Assembly: GCF_947039875.1 (NCBI RefSeq)
Contig: NZ_CAMRAN010000032.1
Location: 1 to 48,498 of the forward strand
Source: an uncultured Photobacterium sp.
GTDB taxonomy: Bacteria; Pseudomonadota; Gammaproteobacteria; Enterobacterales; Vibrionaceae
Direction: 5' to 3'
Length of the DNA stretch: 48,498 nt
A model generated the notes under the pieces. That model was given only the letters and a program-made list of their open reading frames with translations. It did not search any database and was not told the origin of the DNA. The position numbers were made by a program, and so were the translations under genes. This document shows, piece by piece, positions 1-8,587 of the stretch. Position 1 is the first letter of the stretch, and each line of letters begins with the position of its first letter.

Positions 1-494
1 AAGCCTGAAATGATATCAGTTAGACGAAGTTCATCGGCTTCAACTTTGTCAAACTGCTCAAGTAAATGAGCGATTGCTGAAGGGTATTCAGCAACAGAGC
101 ATTGAACTTGGTTTATACCATCTTCAATGCGTTTTGCGATATCAATTTCGCCTTCGCGAGTAAGAAGTTCAACCGTGCCCATTTCACGCATATACATACG
201 TACTGGGTCTGTTGTGCGACCGATCTCGCTTTCTACGCTTGATAATGCTTGCGCCGCTGCTTCAATGGCGTCTTCGTCGGCATTATCTTCAGTCATCATG
301 AGTTCATCGGCATCAGGGGCAGTTTCAACTACCTTGATACCCATGTCATTAATCATTTGAATAATGTCTTCAACCTGATCAGAATCAACAATATCTTCTG
401 GTAGGTGGTCATTTACTTCGGCGTAGGTCAGATAGCCTTGTTCCTTGCCTTTAGCAACAAGTAACTTTAGCTGTGACTGCGGATTTTGCTCCAT
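1..494 (-). CDS. rpoD: RNA polymerase sigma-70 factor RpoD, N-terminal part (cut by window edge)
   Basis: Primary sigma factor that directs core RNA polymerase to housekeeping promoters. Only the first 164 codons are inside the window; the gene runs off the left edge. The ATG is at 494-492 and the protein begins MEQNPQSQLKLLVAKGKEQG, a region 1.1 sequence. An acidic stretch follows (about residues 57-77), then the region 1.2 motif DPVRMYMREMGTVELLTREG at about 96-115, which identifies the sigma-70 primary family. The conserved DNA-binding regions 2-4 are not present here. It is the last gene of the rpsU-yqeY-dnaG-rpoD operon and has its own promoter candidate in the dnaG-rpoD gap. Identity is certain; completeness cannot be judged. 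Confidence 0.97.
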   Translation of the reverse strand, partial: MEQNPQSQLKLLVAKGKEQGYLTYAEVNDHLPEDIVDSDQVEDIIQMINDMGIKVVETAPDADELMMTEDNADEDAIEAAAQALSSVESEIGRTTDPVRMYMREMGTVELLTREGEIDIAKRIEDGINQVQCSVAEYPSAIAHLLEQFDKVEADELRLTDIISG

Positions 495-553
495 AGACGG
501 TATCCAACTTCGGGTCTGAGTGATAATTTAGTATGCAGAGTTGCAAACCAGTC

Positions 554-582
554 ATTATAACAAATTTCTTAATTGTTGACTA
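554..582 (-). promoter_or_regulatory. Promoter candidate for rpoD in the dnaG-rpoD gap
   Basis: On the minus strand TAGTCA (582-577) and a perfect TATAAT (559-554) are separated by 17 bp, about 60 nt upstream of the rpoD start codon. The -35 box matches the consensus at 4 of 6 positions. This would allow rpoD to be transcribed apart from rpsU-dnaG. Confidence 0.6.
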
Positions 583-586
583 CTTA

Positions 587-2344
587 TTAGGCAGGACGAT
601 CCAATAATAAGGATTGTAATTCCTGCTTTTCTTCGACTGATAAGCCGACAGTTCTTGATTTAGTCTGCAACTGTTCAATTTGTTGATTAACACATTGAAT
701 AATAATTTTATCCATTGCGTCTAAAAATACATCGAGGCTGTTGTCTTCATCATTTGACAACGGTAGCTCCCACGCGGCAAGCCGTGCCATCATGGCTTCA
801 TTCTTGGTGCCACGCCAATATTCTAAAAGCTGTCCAGTGCTAATATTGGGATTGTTTCGGCATTTATCAACTATAGATAGCAATAAATTTAATCCTGCGA
901 GCTCAATAACAGCAAATGCGTCCATATCAAATTCAAGTTGTTGCACAAAGTGTGGGTGCTGAATCAATAATGCGATAACTTCTCGCATCGGTGTACGCTT
1001 AATTTGTACTTGGCCTACCGGTTTAGTGATTTGACCATGCTTTGATAATAGTTGTTGTAATTGTGCTTCATCAGGTAAGCCGAGTTTTTTACCCAGTAAC
1101 TCCCGCAAGTATAGTCGCAGAGTGCCACCTGGTACTTTATCAATTAAGGGAACAGCGAGTGTGGTGAGTTTCGCTTTACCTTCACGGCTACTGGTATCAA
1201 TTTGAAGCATTAAGCTATTAAACAAAAATTCTGATAGCGATGTAGCTGCATCAATGCGCTGTTCAAATTGGGTTTTACCTTCGGTGCGAATACATGAATC
1301 TGGATCTTCGCCATCGGGTAAGAACATGAACTTTAATTGACGACCATCGGTTAGGTAAGGCAATGCTTGTTCCATCGCACGCCATGCAGCTTCTCGTCCA
1401 GCACGATCGCCATCGTAACAACACACTACAGTGCTGGTTTGACGGAACAGGCTTTGAATATGATCGCCTGTGGTTGCGGTTCCCAAAGAAGCGACCGCAT
1501 AATCAACCCCAAATTGGGCTAAAGCTACCACATCCATATACCCTTCAACCACCATGATTTTTTCAGGTTCACGGTGGGTTTGTAATACTTCATATAGTCC
1601 ATAAAGCTCTCGGCCTTTATGAAAAATATCGGTTTCAGGGGAGTTAAGGTATTTTGGGGTGCCATCACCTAATACTCGCCCCCCAAAGCCAATTACACGT
1701 CCTCGACGATCATGGATCGGAAACATCACTCGTCCACGAAAGCGGTCATAACGACGACCTTGATCATTTTCGATCAGCATTCCGGTATTAACAAGTGCTT
1801 TTTGCGATTCATTATCACGCCCAAAGCGAGTGCGAACCATGTCCCATTGATCGGGAATAAAACCGATATTGAATTTTTTTACAATATCACCCGATAAACC
1901 ACGTCCCTTGAGATAATCAACCGCAATTTGAGTATCTTGCGCCCGTAATTGTGATTGATAAAACTGTGACACTTGGCCCATGAGTTCATAGTAATTTCGT
2001 TTGTCTGCCGCTTTAGGGCCACGAGGTGCATTGGTACCATCGTTTTCTCGTGGTACTTCTAAACCTAGTTGTGAGGCAAGCTCTTCAATAGCATCGACAA
2101 ACTCTAACCGATCATACTCCATCACGAAATCAAGTACGTTGCCATGAACACCGCACCCAAAACAATGATAGAACTGTTTTTCCTGACTTACCGAAAAAGA
2201 GGGTGTTTTTTCGTTATGGAAAGGACAACAGGCACCAAAATTCTTACCTTGTTTTTTGAGTTTTACACGCGCGTCAATGACATCGACAATGTCGTGTCGA
2301 GAGATTAAATCATCAATAAATGAACGCGGTATTTTTCCTGCCAT
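587..2344 (-). CDS. dnaG: DNA primase DnaG
   Basis: Synthesises the RNA primers for the lagging strand and works with the replicative helicase DnaB. The 585-residue protein has the family's usual length. The N-terminal CHC2 zinc finger is complete (C40, H43, C61, C64). The TOPRIM catalytic core carries the EGYMD motif (267-271) and DGDRAG (311-316). The C-terminal third matches the helicase-binding region by position only. It lies between yqeY and rpoD in the macromolecular synthesis operon. The leader upstream contains a strong 11-bp hairpin (2420-2455) that could attenuate read-through from rpsU-yqeY, as the terminator between rpsU and dnaG does in E. coli. Confidence 0.98.
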   Translation of the reverse strand: MAGKIPRSFIDDLISRHDIVDVIDARVKLKKQGKNFGACCPFHNEKTPSFSVSQEKQFYHCFGCGVHGNVLDFVMEYDRLEFVDAIEELASQLGLEVPRENDGTNAPRGPKAADKRNYYELMGQVSQFYQSQLRAQDTQIAVDYLKGRGLSGDIVKKFNIGFIPDQWDMVRTRFGRDNESQKALVNTGMLIENDQGRRYDRFRGRVMFPIHDRRGRVIGFGGRVLGDGTPKYLNSPETDIFHKGRELYGLYEVLQTHREPEKIMVVEGYMDVVALAQFGVDYAVASLGTATTGDHIQSLFRQTSTVVCCYDGDRAGREAAWRAMEQALPYLTDGRQLKFMFLPDGEDPDSCIRTEGKTQFEQRIDAATSLSEFLFNSLMLQIDTSSREGKAKLTTLAVPLIDKVPGGTLRLYLRELLGKKLGLPDEAQLQQLLSKHGQITKPVGQVQIKRTPMREVIALLIQHPHFVQQLEFDMDAFAVIELAGLNLLLSIVDKCRNNPNISTGQLLEYWRGTKNEAMMARLAAWELPLSNDEDNSLDVFLDAMDKIIIQCVNQQIEQLQTKSRTVGLSVEEKQELQSLLLDRPA

Positions 2345-2419
2345 AACAAAGCAAACAACCTAGAGTAAACAAAAAGAGTGTAACGGTTAGACCGTTAAAA
2401 ATGGGATTATCAGATACAA

Positions 2420-2455
2420 ACAAGCCGTGCATTCAAAAAGAATAGCACGGCTTGT
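2420..2455 (-). terminator. Strong hairpin between yqeY and dnaG, possible attenuator
   Basis: An 11-bp perfect stem (2420-2430 with 2445-2455) encloses a 14-nt loop. On the minus strand it is followed by TTGTATC, not a full U-run, so termination would be partial. A second small hairpin (2381-2397, arms TAACGGT and ACCGTTA) lies closer to dnaG. In E. coli an inefficient terminator at the equivalent place lowers dnaG relative to rpsU; the same role here is inferred. Confidence 0.55.
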
Positions 2456-2474
2456 TGCAGAATAAGAGGAGTGA

Positions 2475-2918
2475 TTAGCCTAACTTGATTTTCACCAGTT
2501 TGCTAACAATCCCCATATCGGCACGACCCTGAATTTGCGGTTTCAGTACGCCCATAACCTTACCCATATCTTGCATGTTGACAGCGCCTGTTGCAGCAAT
2601 AGCTTCATCCATCAAAGCAGAGATTTCATCTTCACTTAATGGTTGAGGCATAAATTCTGCTAAGACACTGATTTCAGCATGTTCAATATCAGCAAGATCT
2701 TGACGGCCTGCAGCTTCATACTGCGCTACAGAGTCACGACGTTGCTTCACCATTTTGGTCAAAACTACCAATACGTCGTCATCGGAAAGAGTGATCTTTT
2801 CGTCAACTTCGCGTTGTTTAATTGCAGCAAGAACCAAACGGATAGCACCAAGACGAGGTTTATTCTTCGCCTTCATCGCCGCTATTTGTTCGCCTTTAAG
2901 ACGTTCAATAAGAGTCAT
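2475..2918 (-). CDS. yqeY: YqeY/GatB-domain family protein
   Basis: A 147-residue protein of the YqeY family, related to the C-terminal tRNA-binding domain of GatB and GatE amidotransferase subunits. It begins MTLIERLKGEQIAAMKAKNK and ends with the helical tail typical of the family (QGRADMGIVSKLVKIKLG). It probably binds tRNA or another RNA, but no precise function is established for the free-standing family. The length is standard and the whole reading frame is the domain. It sits 31 bp after rpsU and upstream of dnaG, an insertion in the macromolecular synthesis operon that E. coli lacks but other Vibrionaceae have, as far as I recall. Confidence 0.93.
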   Translation of the reverse strand: MTLIERLKGEQIAAMKAKNKPRLGAIRLVLAAIKQREVDEKITLSDDDVLVVLTKMVKQRRDSVAQYEAAGRQDLADIEHAEISVLAEFMPQPLSEDEISALMDEAIAATGAVNMQDMGKVMGVLKPQIQGRADMGIVSKLVKIKLG

Positions 2919-2949
2919 TACGCGATCCTTCTGTTTAATAATCTAACGA

Positions 2950-3165
2950 TTAGTACAGACGAACGCGACGCGCGTTTTCGCGAGCCAATTTCTTCAGGTG
3001 ACGCTTAACTGCCGCTGCTTTAGCACGCTTACGTACAGTTGTTGGCTTTTCGAAGTGCTCACGACGACGAACTTCAGAAAGGATACCTGCTTTTTCGCAA
3101 GAGCGCTTGAAACGACGTAGTGCTACGTCAAACGGTTCGTTTTCACGTACTTTGATTACTGGCAT
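2950..3165 (-). CDS. rpsU: 30S ribosomal protein S21
   Basis: Small-subunit ribosomal protein that lies near the anti-Shine-Dalgarno end of 16S rRNA and helps initiation on natural mRNAs. The 71-residue length is exactly that of the gammaproteobacterial protein. It starts [20 protein letters not shown] and ends in the very basic tail [12 protein letters not shown]. It is the first gene of the rpsU-yqeY-dnaG-rpoD operon and is divergent from tsaD, as in E. coli. A promoter with an 18-bp spacer lies about 70 bp upstream. Identity is certain. Confidence 0.99.
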   Translation of the reverse strand: MPVIKVRENEPFDVALRRFKRSCEKAGILSEVRRREHFEKPTTVRKRAKAAAVKRHLKKLARENARRVRLY

Positions 3166-3236
3166 GTAATACTCACCTCAGAGTGATTCGGTTTAATACT
3201 GACGTTCAAAGTGTCAGATGATTAAAATGGTGCGAA

Positions 3237-3266
3237 ATTCTAATCTGATTTGGGGGTATTTGTAAA
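3237..3266 (-). promoter_or_regulatory. Promoter candidate of the rpsU operon
   Basis: On the minus strand TTTACA (3266-3261) and TAGAAT (3242-3237) are separated by 18 bp. Both hexamers match the sigma-70 consensus at 5 of 6 positions. It lies about 70 nt before the rpsU start and would drive the whole macromolecular synthesis operon. Confidence 0.6.
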
Positions 3267-3414
3267 GCATTCTACGCCTATGAACTGGTTAATTTGTGTT
3301 AACAGCGGTAACATGGCATCCAATTACTCCCTTATAAACCTGTATCAATTATCGGTTGTTGTTGAAACTAGGCTGATTTTTTAGATTAGGTCCCAGAATA
3401 GTATAGAGGCTGTT

Positions 3415-4431
3415 ATGCGTATATTGGGCATTGAGACCTCCTGTGATGAAACAGGTATCGCAATTTTTGATGATGAAAAAGGTTTATTGGCACATGAACT
3501 TTACAGTCAAGTAAAGTTACATGCTGATTACGGTGGTGTTGTTCCTGAGCTAGCGTCACGTGATCATGTTAAAAAAACCATTCCCTTAATTACGGCAACC
3601 TTGGCGGCTGCGGGCTTAACGCCAGACGATCTTGACGGTGTTGCATATACTGCCGGTCCTGGCCTTGTTGGCGCGCTACTAGTGGGCGCAACAATTGGTC
3701 GTAGTTTGGCGTACGCATGGGATTTACCTGCGGTTGCCGTACACCATATGGAAGGTCATTTATTGGCTCCGATGTTGGAAGATAATCCACCTGAATTTCC
3801 TTTTGTGGCATTACTGGTTTCTGGCGGACACACCATGATGGTAGATGTGCGTGGTATTGGTGATTATAAAATTCTTGGTGAGTCAGTCGATGACGCGGCG
3901 GGTGAAGCTTTTGATAAAACAGCGAAGATGATGGGGCTTGATTACCCCGGTGGTCCGTTACTGTCTAAAATGGCTGAACAAGGTACACCAGGACGATTTA
4001 AGTTTCCACGGCCAATGACAGATCGTCCAGGTCTTGATTTTAGTTTTTCAGGATTAAAGACATTTGCAGCGAATACGATTCGTGGCAATGATGATGATCC
4101 ACAAACACGTGCTGATATTGCGTATGCGTTCCAAGACGCTGTTGTTGATACGTTAGCGATAAAATGTAAGCGTGCATTAAAGCAAACGGGTTATAAGCGC
4201 CTAGTGATTGCTGGAGGTGTGAGTGCAAACAAATCATTACGTCAACAGCTTGAAACCTTGATGAAAGGCATGCATGGCCAAGTGTTTTATCCACGTACTG
4301 AATTTTGTACCGATAATGGCGCGATGATTGCTTATGCTGGTATGCAACGTCTAAAGAATAATGAATTGATGGATCTTGGTGTTAAGGTTTATCCACGTTG
4401 GCCTATCGACCAACTGAAGCCGGTTGCTTAA
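3415..4431 (+). CDS. tsaD: tRNA N6-adenosine threonylcarbamoyltransferase TsaD
   Basis: Transfers the threonylcarbamoyl group to A37 of tRNAs that read ANN codons, forming t6A together with TsaB and TsaE. The 338-residue protein is almost colinear with E. coli TsaD (337 aa). It begins [20 protein letters not shown] and has the metal-binding motif HHMEGH with H111 and H115 as ligands. The glycine-rich nucleotide-binding stretches ([34 protein letters not shown]) are intact. It is divergent from rpsU and convergent with plsY; a bidirectional terminator separates it from the latter. It is probably monocistronic. Confidence 0.98.
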   Translation: MRILGIETSCDETGIAIFDDEKGLLAHELYSQVKLHADYGGVVPELASRDHVKKTIPLITATLAAAGLTPDDLDGVAYTAGPGLVGALLVGATIGRSLAYAWDLPAVAVHHMEGHLLAPMLEDNPPEFPFVALLVSGGHTMMVDVRGIGDYKILGESVDDAAGEAFDKTAKMMGLDYPGGPLLSKMAEQGTPGRFKFPRPMTDRPGLDFSFSGLKTFAANTIRGNDDDPQTRADIAYAFQDAVVDTLAIKCKRALKQTGYKRLVIAGGVSANKSLRQQLETLMKGMHGQVFYPRTEFCTDNGAMIAYAGMQRLKNNELMDLGVKVYPRWPIDQLKPVA

Positions 4432-4453
4432 CAATAAATATGCATTAATTCAA

Positions 4454-4485
4454 AAAAAAGCGAGAACATATGTTCTCGCTTTTTT
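4454..4485. terminator. Bidirectional terminator, tsaD / plsY
   Basis: A perfect palindrome: arms AAAAAAGCGAGAACAT and ATGTTCTCGCTTTTTT, U-run on either strand. It sits 22 nt after tsaD and 17 nt after the end of plsY. Confidence 0.9.
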
Positions 4486-4502
4486 GTGTTTTTTCTGTGT
4501 AT

Positions 4503-5117
4503 TTATTGCTTTTCGTTACTTTTTCGGGAAAATTTCTGCCATATTTTTGTTTCGTCACCGTCGAGTAAACGACGAATATTATCTTGATGGCGAAAGATAA
4601 TTAAGCAAGACAGCATCGCGACGGGCATGGTGTATTCAGGTTTGACCATCCATGTCATCAGTGGTGCAACAAGGGCGGTAATTAACGATGCGAGAGATGA
4701 ATAACCGGTTAATGTAAGTGCTGATATCCAAATAATAATTAAACCACCACTGAGATCCCAGCCGATAGGGGCTAATGCACCAAGTGCGGTCGCGACCCCT
4801 TTACCGCCTTGAAAATGGAAGAAGATGGGGTAGATATGGCCAAGGCAAGCTGCGATACCTATGATGCCTAATAGGAAAGGATTTAAGCCTAAAAAGTAGC
4901 TTACCCAAACAGGGATCATGCCTTTTAAAATATCAGCAACTAACACTAATATGGCAGCTGTTTTACCTCCAAGGCGAAGGACATTGGTTGCGCCCGGATT
5001 AAGTGAGCCATGGGTACGAGGATCGGGAAAGTGGTACAGTTTTGAAATTAATACTGCACTGGAAATAGATCCTAATAGATAAGCCGCAATGATCATCAGT
5101 AACGCTAATGGTGTCAT
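4503..5117 (-). CDS. plsY: Acyl-phosphate:glycerol-3-phosphate acyltransferase PlsY
   Basis: Inner-membrane enzyme that acylates glycerol-3-phosphate with acyl-phosphate in the first step of phospholipid synthesis, in partnership with PlsX. The protein has 204 residues and about five hydrophobic segments. The family motifs are visible: [12 protein letters not shown] near the N terminus, a GSLNPGATN loop (residues about 37-45), and [15 protein letters not shown] (about 104-118). The tail is charged (SRKSNEKQ) and cytoplasmic. It is convergent with tsaD and divergent from folB, the same neighbourhood as E. coli plsY (ygiH). Confidence 0.96.
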   Translation of the reverse strand: MTPLALLMIIAAYLLGSISSAVLISKLYHFPDPRTHGSLNPGATNVLRLGGKTAAILVLVADILKGMIPVWVSYFLGLNPFLLGIIGIAACLGHIYPIFFHFQGGKGVATALGALAPIGWDLSGGLIIIWISALTLTGYSSLASLITALVAPLMTWMVKPEYTMPVAMLSCLIIFRHQDNIRRLLDGDETKIWQKFSRKSNEKQ

Positions 5118-5368
5118 GCAATATTCCGGTTATTTGAAAGATAAGTGGCACTATTTACGGTCGTTAAATGTTAGCTGGATCTTATCTTGATCAATATTGG
5201 TACTGATAAATATCAGCGTGTTTATGGCTGTGATATAGTCATAATTATGGTCAGCATTCAATGTGTTGTTGACCTGTTAGCGAGTGTTCTTGCTAACTTA
5301 CATAGCCTGATAATACGCGCTTTTGTGTGTATTAGGTATCCGACCTCTATCAAAATTAGCGATTAAAT

Positions 5369-5722
5369 ATGGACACGGTATTTATAGAACAACTTGAAGT
5401 TATCGCCACTATTGGAGTGTATGACTGGGAACAAAAAATTAAGCAAAAATTAGTAGTAGATTTAGAGATGGCTCACGATAATCGTCCTGCAGCCATAGCT
5501 GATGATGTTAATTTAGCGTTAGATTACTCAATGGTTAGTGCTGCGGTTACTGAACATATTACCCAAGGGCGTTTTTTGTTAGTTGAACGCGTTGCAGAAG
5601 ATATTGCTACTTTGATTATGGCGCGCTTTACAGTGCCATGGATTAAAGTGCGGGTGACCAAACCGAGCGCCATTGCTAATGCAGCTGGAGTTGGGGTTCA
5701 AATTGAACGAGGCATTAAGTAG
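5369..5722 (+). CDS. folB: Dihydroneopterin aldolase FolB
   Basis: Cleaves dihydroneopterin to 6-hydroxymethyl-dihydropterin and glycolaldehyde in folate synthesis. The 117-residue protein begins MDTVFIEQLEVIATIGVYDW, near identical to E. coli FolB (122 aa). It keeps the pterin-binding segment LDYSMV, LVERVAEDIA, and the conserved lysine in VTKPSAIANAAGVGV. The stop codon TAG overlaps the GTG start of folK by one base (position 5722), so the two are translationally coupled. FolB and FolK act in consecutive steps. Confidence 0.97.
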   Translation: MDTVFIEQLEVIATIGVYDWEQKIKQKLVVDLEMAHDNRPAAIADDVNLALDYSMVSAAVTEHITQGRFLLVERVAEDIATLIMARFTVPWIKVRVTKPSAIANAAGVGVQIERGIK

Positions 5723-6195
5723 TGATCACCGCTTATATCAGCATTGGCAGCAATATTGATCGCGAACATTATTTACCCGCAGGCGTTGAGGCGGTGGCAC
5801 GGTTGGCGAGTTCATGGCGTATGTCACGTATTTTTGAAGCAGAACCTGTTGGTTTTAATGGTGATAATTTCTTTAATAGTGTCATTGAAATAAAAACGTC
5901 ATTGTCATTAGCGACTCTGCAGCAGTCACTAAAAGAGATTGAACGTCAATTCGGACGACCTGAAAATACCAAAAAAAATCAAAGTCGTACCATTGATCTC
6001 GATATTTTACTTTATGGTGATGTTATCTGTGAGTGCTCACCAATAATACCCAGATCTGATCTGTATAAATTTGCTTTTGTGCTTTGGCCTATGAGTGAGT
6101 TATGTCCTGAATTAGTTATTCCTGGACAGCAACAGACGATTGCGGAGTTATGGCAAAATTTTTCTTCTCAACAGTCATTGTGGCCTGTTGAATGA
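5722..6195 (+). CDS. folK: FolK-family 6-hydroxymethyl-dihydropterin pyrophosphokinase (divergent active site)
   Basis: Member of the HPPK family, which transfers pyrophosphate from ATP to 6-hydroxymethyl-dihydropterin, the substrate made by the upstream FolB. The 157-residue protein starts at a GTG (5722) overlapping the folB stop. The fold motifs are present: YISIGSN at residues 5-11, RTIDLDILLYGD at 89-100 with the two metal-binding aspartates D92 and D94, and arginines R79 and R89 that align with E. coli R82 and R92. The C-terminal motif is unusual: IIPRSDLYKFAFVLWP places R111 and F117 where E. coli HPPK has H115 and R121. It may be a lineage-specific second HPPK; the canonical copy may lie elsewhere near panB. 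Family assignment is certain, catalytic efficiency is not. Confidence 0.9.
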   Translation: MITAYISIGSNIDREHYLPAGVEAVARLASSWRMSRIFEAEPVGFNGDNFFNSVIEIKTSLSLATLQQSLKEIERQFGRPENTKKNQSRTIDLDILLYGDVICECSPIIPRSDLYKFAFVLWPMSELCPELVIPGQQQTIAELWQNFSSQQSLWPVE

Positions 6196-6250
6196 TATTA
6201 TGTAAGTCATTGCTTGTAGTAATATATATAATCTAAATTAAGGATAATGA

Positions 6251-7054
6251 ATGAGTCACTTTGAAGCAATTATGCTTGCCCTGTTACAGGGATTAACAGA
6301 GTTTTTGCCTGTATCGAGTTCAGCCCATCTTATTTTACCGTCAGAAATCTTGGGCTGGTCAGATCAAGGGTTGGCATTTGATGTTGCAGTGCATGTGGGA
6401 ACATTATTAGCGGTAATGATTTATTTTCGTAAAGAAGTTGTTACGCTACTTGGCGCATGGCTAGCCTCAATTTTTAAACGTCAACATAATGCTGAATCTA
6501 AATTAGCGTGGATGATTGTTATTTCAACTATTCCAGCCTGTATTTTTGGCTTGTTGATGAAAGACTTCATTGAGATGTATTTGCGTTCTGCGTGGGTTAT
6601 TGCTTGTACAACGATTATTTTTGGCTTGCTGTTATGGTGGGTTGATAAACATGCTAAGCAGACTGACAATGAATACCAAACCACATGGAAAAGTGCGATC
6701 TTAATTGGTTTAGCTCAAGCTGCCGCTATCATTCCTGGTACGTCTCGCTCTGGTGCAACCATGACAGCCGCTTTATACCTTGGTTTTACACGTGAAGCAG
6801 CGGCACGATTCTCATTCTTAATGTCGATTCCTATTATTCTACTTGCTGGTGGGTATTTAGGTCTTAAGCTAGCAACAGGCACTGAGCCGATTGATATCAG
6901 TAATCTAAGTATTGGTATTGCTGTCTCGTTTATTAGTGCGTATGCATGTATTCATGTGTTTTTAAAATTAGTGACACGTTTAGGTATGACGCCGTTTGTT
7001 ATTTATCGTTTAATCTTAGGTGCTGGTTTATTCCTGTTTTTATTATCTAAGTGA
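6251..7054 (+). CDS. uppP: Undecaprenyl-diphosphate phosphatase UppP (BacA)
   Basis: Integral inner-membrane phosphatase that recycles undecaprenyl diphosphate to the monophosphate carrier used for peptidoglycan and O-antigen; overexpression gives bacitracin resistance. The 267-residue protein has both signature motifs: [14 protein letters not shown] (residues 13-26) and PGTSRSGAT (162-170), with the catalytic glutamate E17 and R166. Seven or more hydrophobic segments are apparent. An AAGGA ribosome site precedes the ATG. It lies between folK and cca as in E. coli. Confidence 0.98.
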   Translation: MSHFEAIMLALLQGLTEFLPVSSSAHLILPSEILGWSDQGLAFDVAVHVGTLLAVMIYFRKEVVTLLGAWLASIFKRQHNAESKLAWMIVISTIPACIFGLLMKDFIEMYLRSAWVIACTTIIFGLLLWWVDKHAKQTDNEYQTTWKSAILIGLAQAAAIIPGTSRSGATMTAALYLGFTREAAARFSFLMSIPIILLAGGYLGLKLATGTEPIDISNLSIGIAVSFISAYACIHVFLKLVTRLGMTPFVIYRLILGAGLFLFLLSK

Positions 7055-7072
7055 TTGTAAATAAAGATTTAT

Positions 7073-7101
7073 AAAAAAGCCGACATCATGTCGGCTTTTT
7101 T
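7073..7101. terminator. Bidirectional terminator, uppP / cca
   Basis: Stem GCCGACA / TGTCGGC with A-run before and T-run after; it serves uppP on the plus strand and cca on the minus strand. Confidence 0.9.
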
Positions 7102-7113
7102 ATCGTTCAAATG

Positions 7114-8343
7114 CTAGCGTCTGGTTCGTTGTAAATATTCATCAACCGCATATGTGCGGGCTTGCGCTAATTGTTGTTTGATTTCAGCGCCAGTGAACCC
7201 CGCGGCAACAATCGGGGCAACGGGTACTGCTTGAGCAATATCAAAAGCGGCGATGGTAATATCAGCTTGTGGATAAGCGGTCTCTTCTAAACCTTGGCGG
7301 CCACGAGCATCAGCTCGACAGCATAGTGCTAGTTGTTCAACGCGCTGGGGTTTTCTCCACGCATCTATTTGATCAAATATTGAAATAAAAGTACTGGCTC
7401 GCATTTCTTGAGCATGATGAATTTTGGTATGCTGGGCACAAACCAATAAGGCTAAATCCCGATAATCATTCGGTACTTTGATGCGCTGACATAACTGTTT
7501 AATTGGTTTGATACCATCTCGACAATGGGTTTTATGGTGAGGTAAATCCTCTTTAGGAGAGAGTGCTTTTCCAAGATCGTGTACTTGGGCTACAAAACGA
7601 ATAGTTGTATTATCACTAAGTAAAGCGGCTTGCTTTGCTACCAGCAAGGTGTGAATGCCACAATCTATTTCAGGATGCCATTTTTCTGGTTGTGGTACGC
7701 CAAATAGCGCATCGATTTCTGGCATAATTACTGCCAAAGCACCACATTGACGTAATACGCTTAAAAAGATCTGTGGATCATTGCTTGAAAGTGATTTGTG
7801 CCATTCAAGCCATACTCGCTCTGGAGTTAAATTTGCTAATTCACCGCTGACGACAATTTCTTGCATTAATGCCATGGTTTCAGCGGCAATGGTAAAGCCT
7901 AAGTGAGCAAAGCGGGCGGCAAAACGAGCGACGCGTAATATTCGTAGTGGATCTTCACTAAATGCAGGTGAAACGTGACGTAAGATCTTATTTTTGAGAT
8001 CATGTTGACCATGGTAAGGGTCGATGAGTTGTCCCTGTTGATCTTGGGCAATAGCATTGATGGTTAAATCACGTCGTAATAGATCTTGTTCAAGGGTAAC
8101 ATCGGCTGCGGCATAACAGCTAAAGCCAGTGTAACCATGGCCTGACTTTCGCTCGGTGCGTGCAAGGGCATATTCTTGTTTGGTTTGAGGATGAAGAAAA
8201 ACCGGAAAATCACTGCCAATTTGCTCATAACCTAATTCAAGCATGGCCGTTGGCGTGGTGCCAACAACAACCCAGTCTTGATCTGTTATAGGTAAGCCTA
8301 ATAAAGTGTCGCGAACAGCACCACCGACAAGATAGGTTTGCAA
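7114..8343 (-). CDS. cca: CCA-adding tRNA nucleotidyltransferase with HD domain
   Basis: Adds or repairs the 3' CCA end of tRNAs without a nucleic acid template. The 409-residue protein matches E. coli Cca (412 aa). The nucleotidyltransferase domain has GGAVRD (7-12) and the catalytic pair D21 and D23 (TDQDW), followed by the neck segment [14 protein letters not shown]-terminal HD phosphohydrolase domain is present (H231 and VHDLGK with H255-D256), the bacterial multifunctional type. It is convergent with uppP and divergent from gspA. Confidence 0.97.
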   Translation of the reverse strand: MQTYLVGGAVRDTLLGLPITDQDWVVVGTTPTAMLELGYEQIGSDFPVFLHPQTKQEYALARTERKSGHGYTGFSCYAAADVTLEQDLLRRDLTINAIAQDQQGQLIDPYHGQHDLKNKILRHVSPAFSEDPLRILRVARFAARFAHLGFTIAAETMALMQEIVVSGELANLTPERVWLEWHKSLSSNDPQIFLSVLRQCGALAVIMPEIDALFGVPQPEKWHPEIDCGIHTLLVAKQAALLSDNTTIRFVAQVHDLGKALSPKEDLPHHKTHCRDGIKPIKQLCQRIKVPNDYRDLALLVCAQHTKIHHAQEMRASTFISIFDQIDAWRKPQRVEQLALCCRADARGRQGLEETAYPQADITIAAFDIAQAVPVAPIVAAGFTGAEIKQQLAQARTYAVDEYLQRTRR

Positions 8344-8401
8344 TGAAGACTCCTTAATACCACGCAGGGCTAATAGTTGTAAGTCACAATGAAAAAGTCA
8401 C

Positions 8402-8422
8402 CATTATCACAGCATGATAATG
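8402..8422. repeat. Inverted repeat in the cca-gspA divergent gap
   Basis: Perfect 8-bp arms CATTATCA and TGATAATG flank a 5-nt spacer, 59 nt before the cca start. It could be an operator or a small hairpin in the cca leader; no regulator can be named. Confidence 0.4.
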
Positions 8423-8525
8423 TTAATCGGTATTATTTTTTTAACCAATATACACTAGTTTGTTGATGTCATCATGATAGCAAATATCGCTCAGCAATGA
8501 GAGTTTGTCAGTACTAAGTATTTTT

Positions 8526-8549
8526 ATGTTATTGATGATGTTATTGATA
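8526..8549 (+). repeat. Tandem 12-bp direct repeat upstream of gspA
   Basis: ATGTTATTGATG is followed at once by ATGTTATTGATA (11 of 12 identical), 39 nt before the gspA start codon. It may be replication slippage or paired binding sites in the gspAB promoter. Confidence 0.6.
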
Positions 8550-8587
8550 ATTTATTCCTAAATAATTTTAAGTATTAGAGTATAGAT

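Noticed and set aside
5277..5298. Inverted repeat GTTAGCGAG / CTTGCTAAC before folB
   Set aside because: Has a mismatch, lacks a U-run and is not linked to a recognised promoter; too weak to call.
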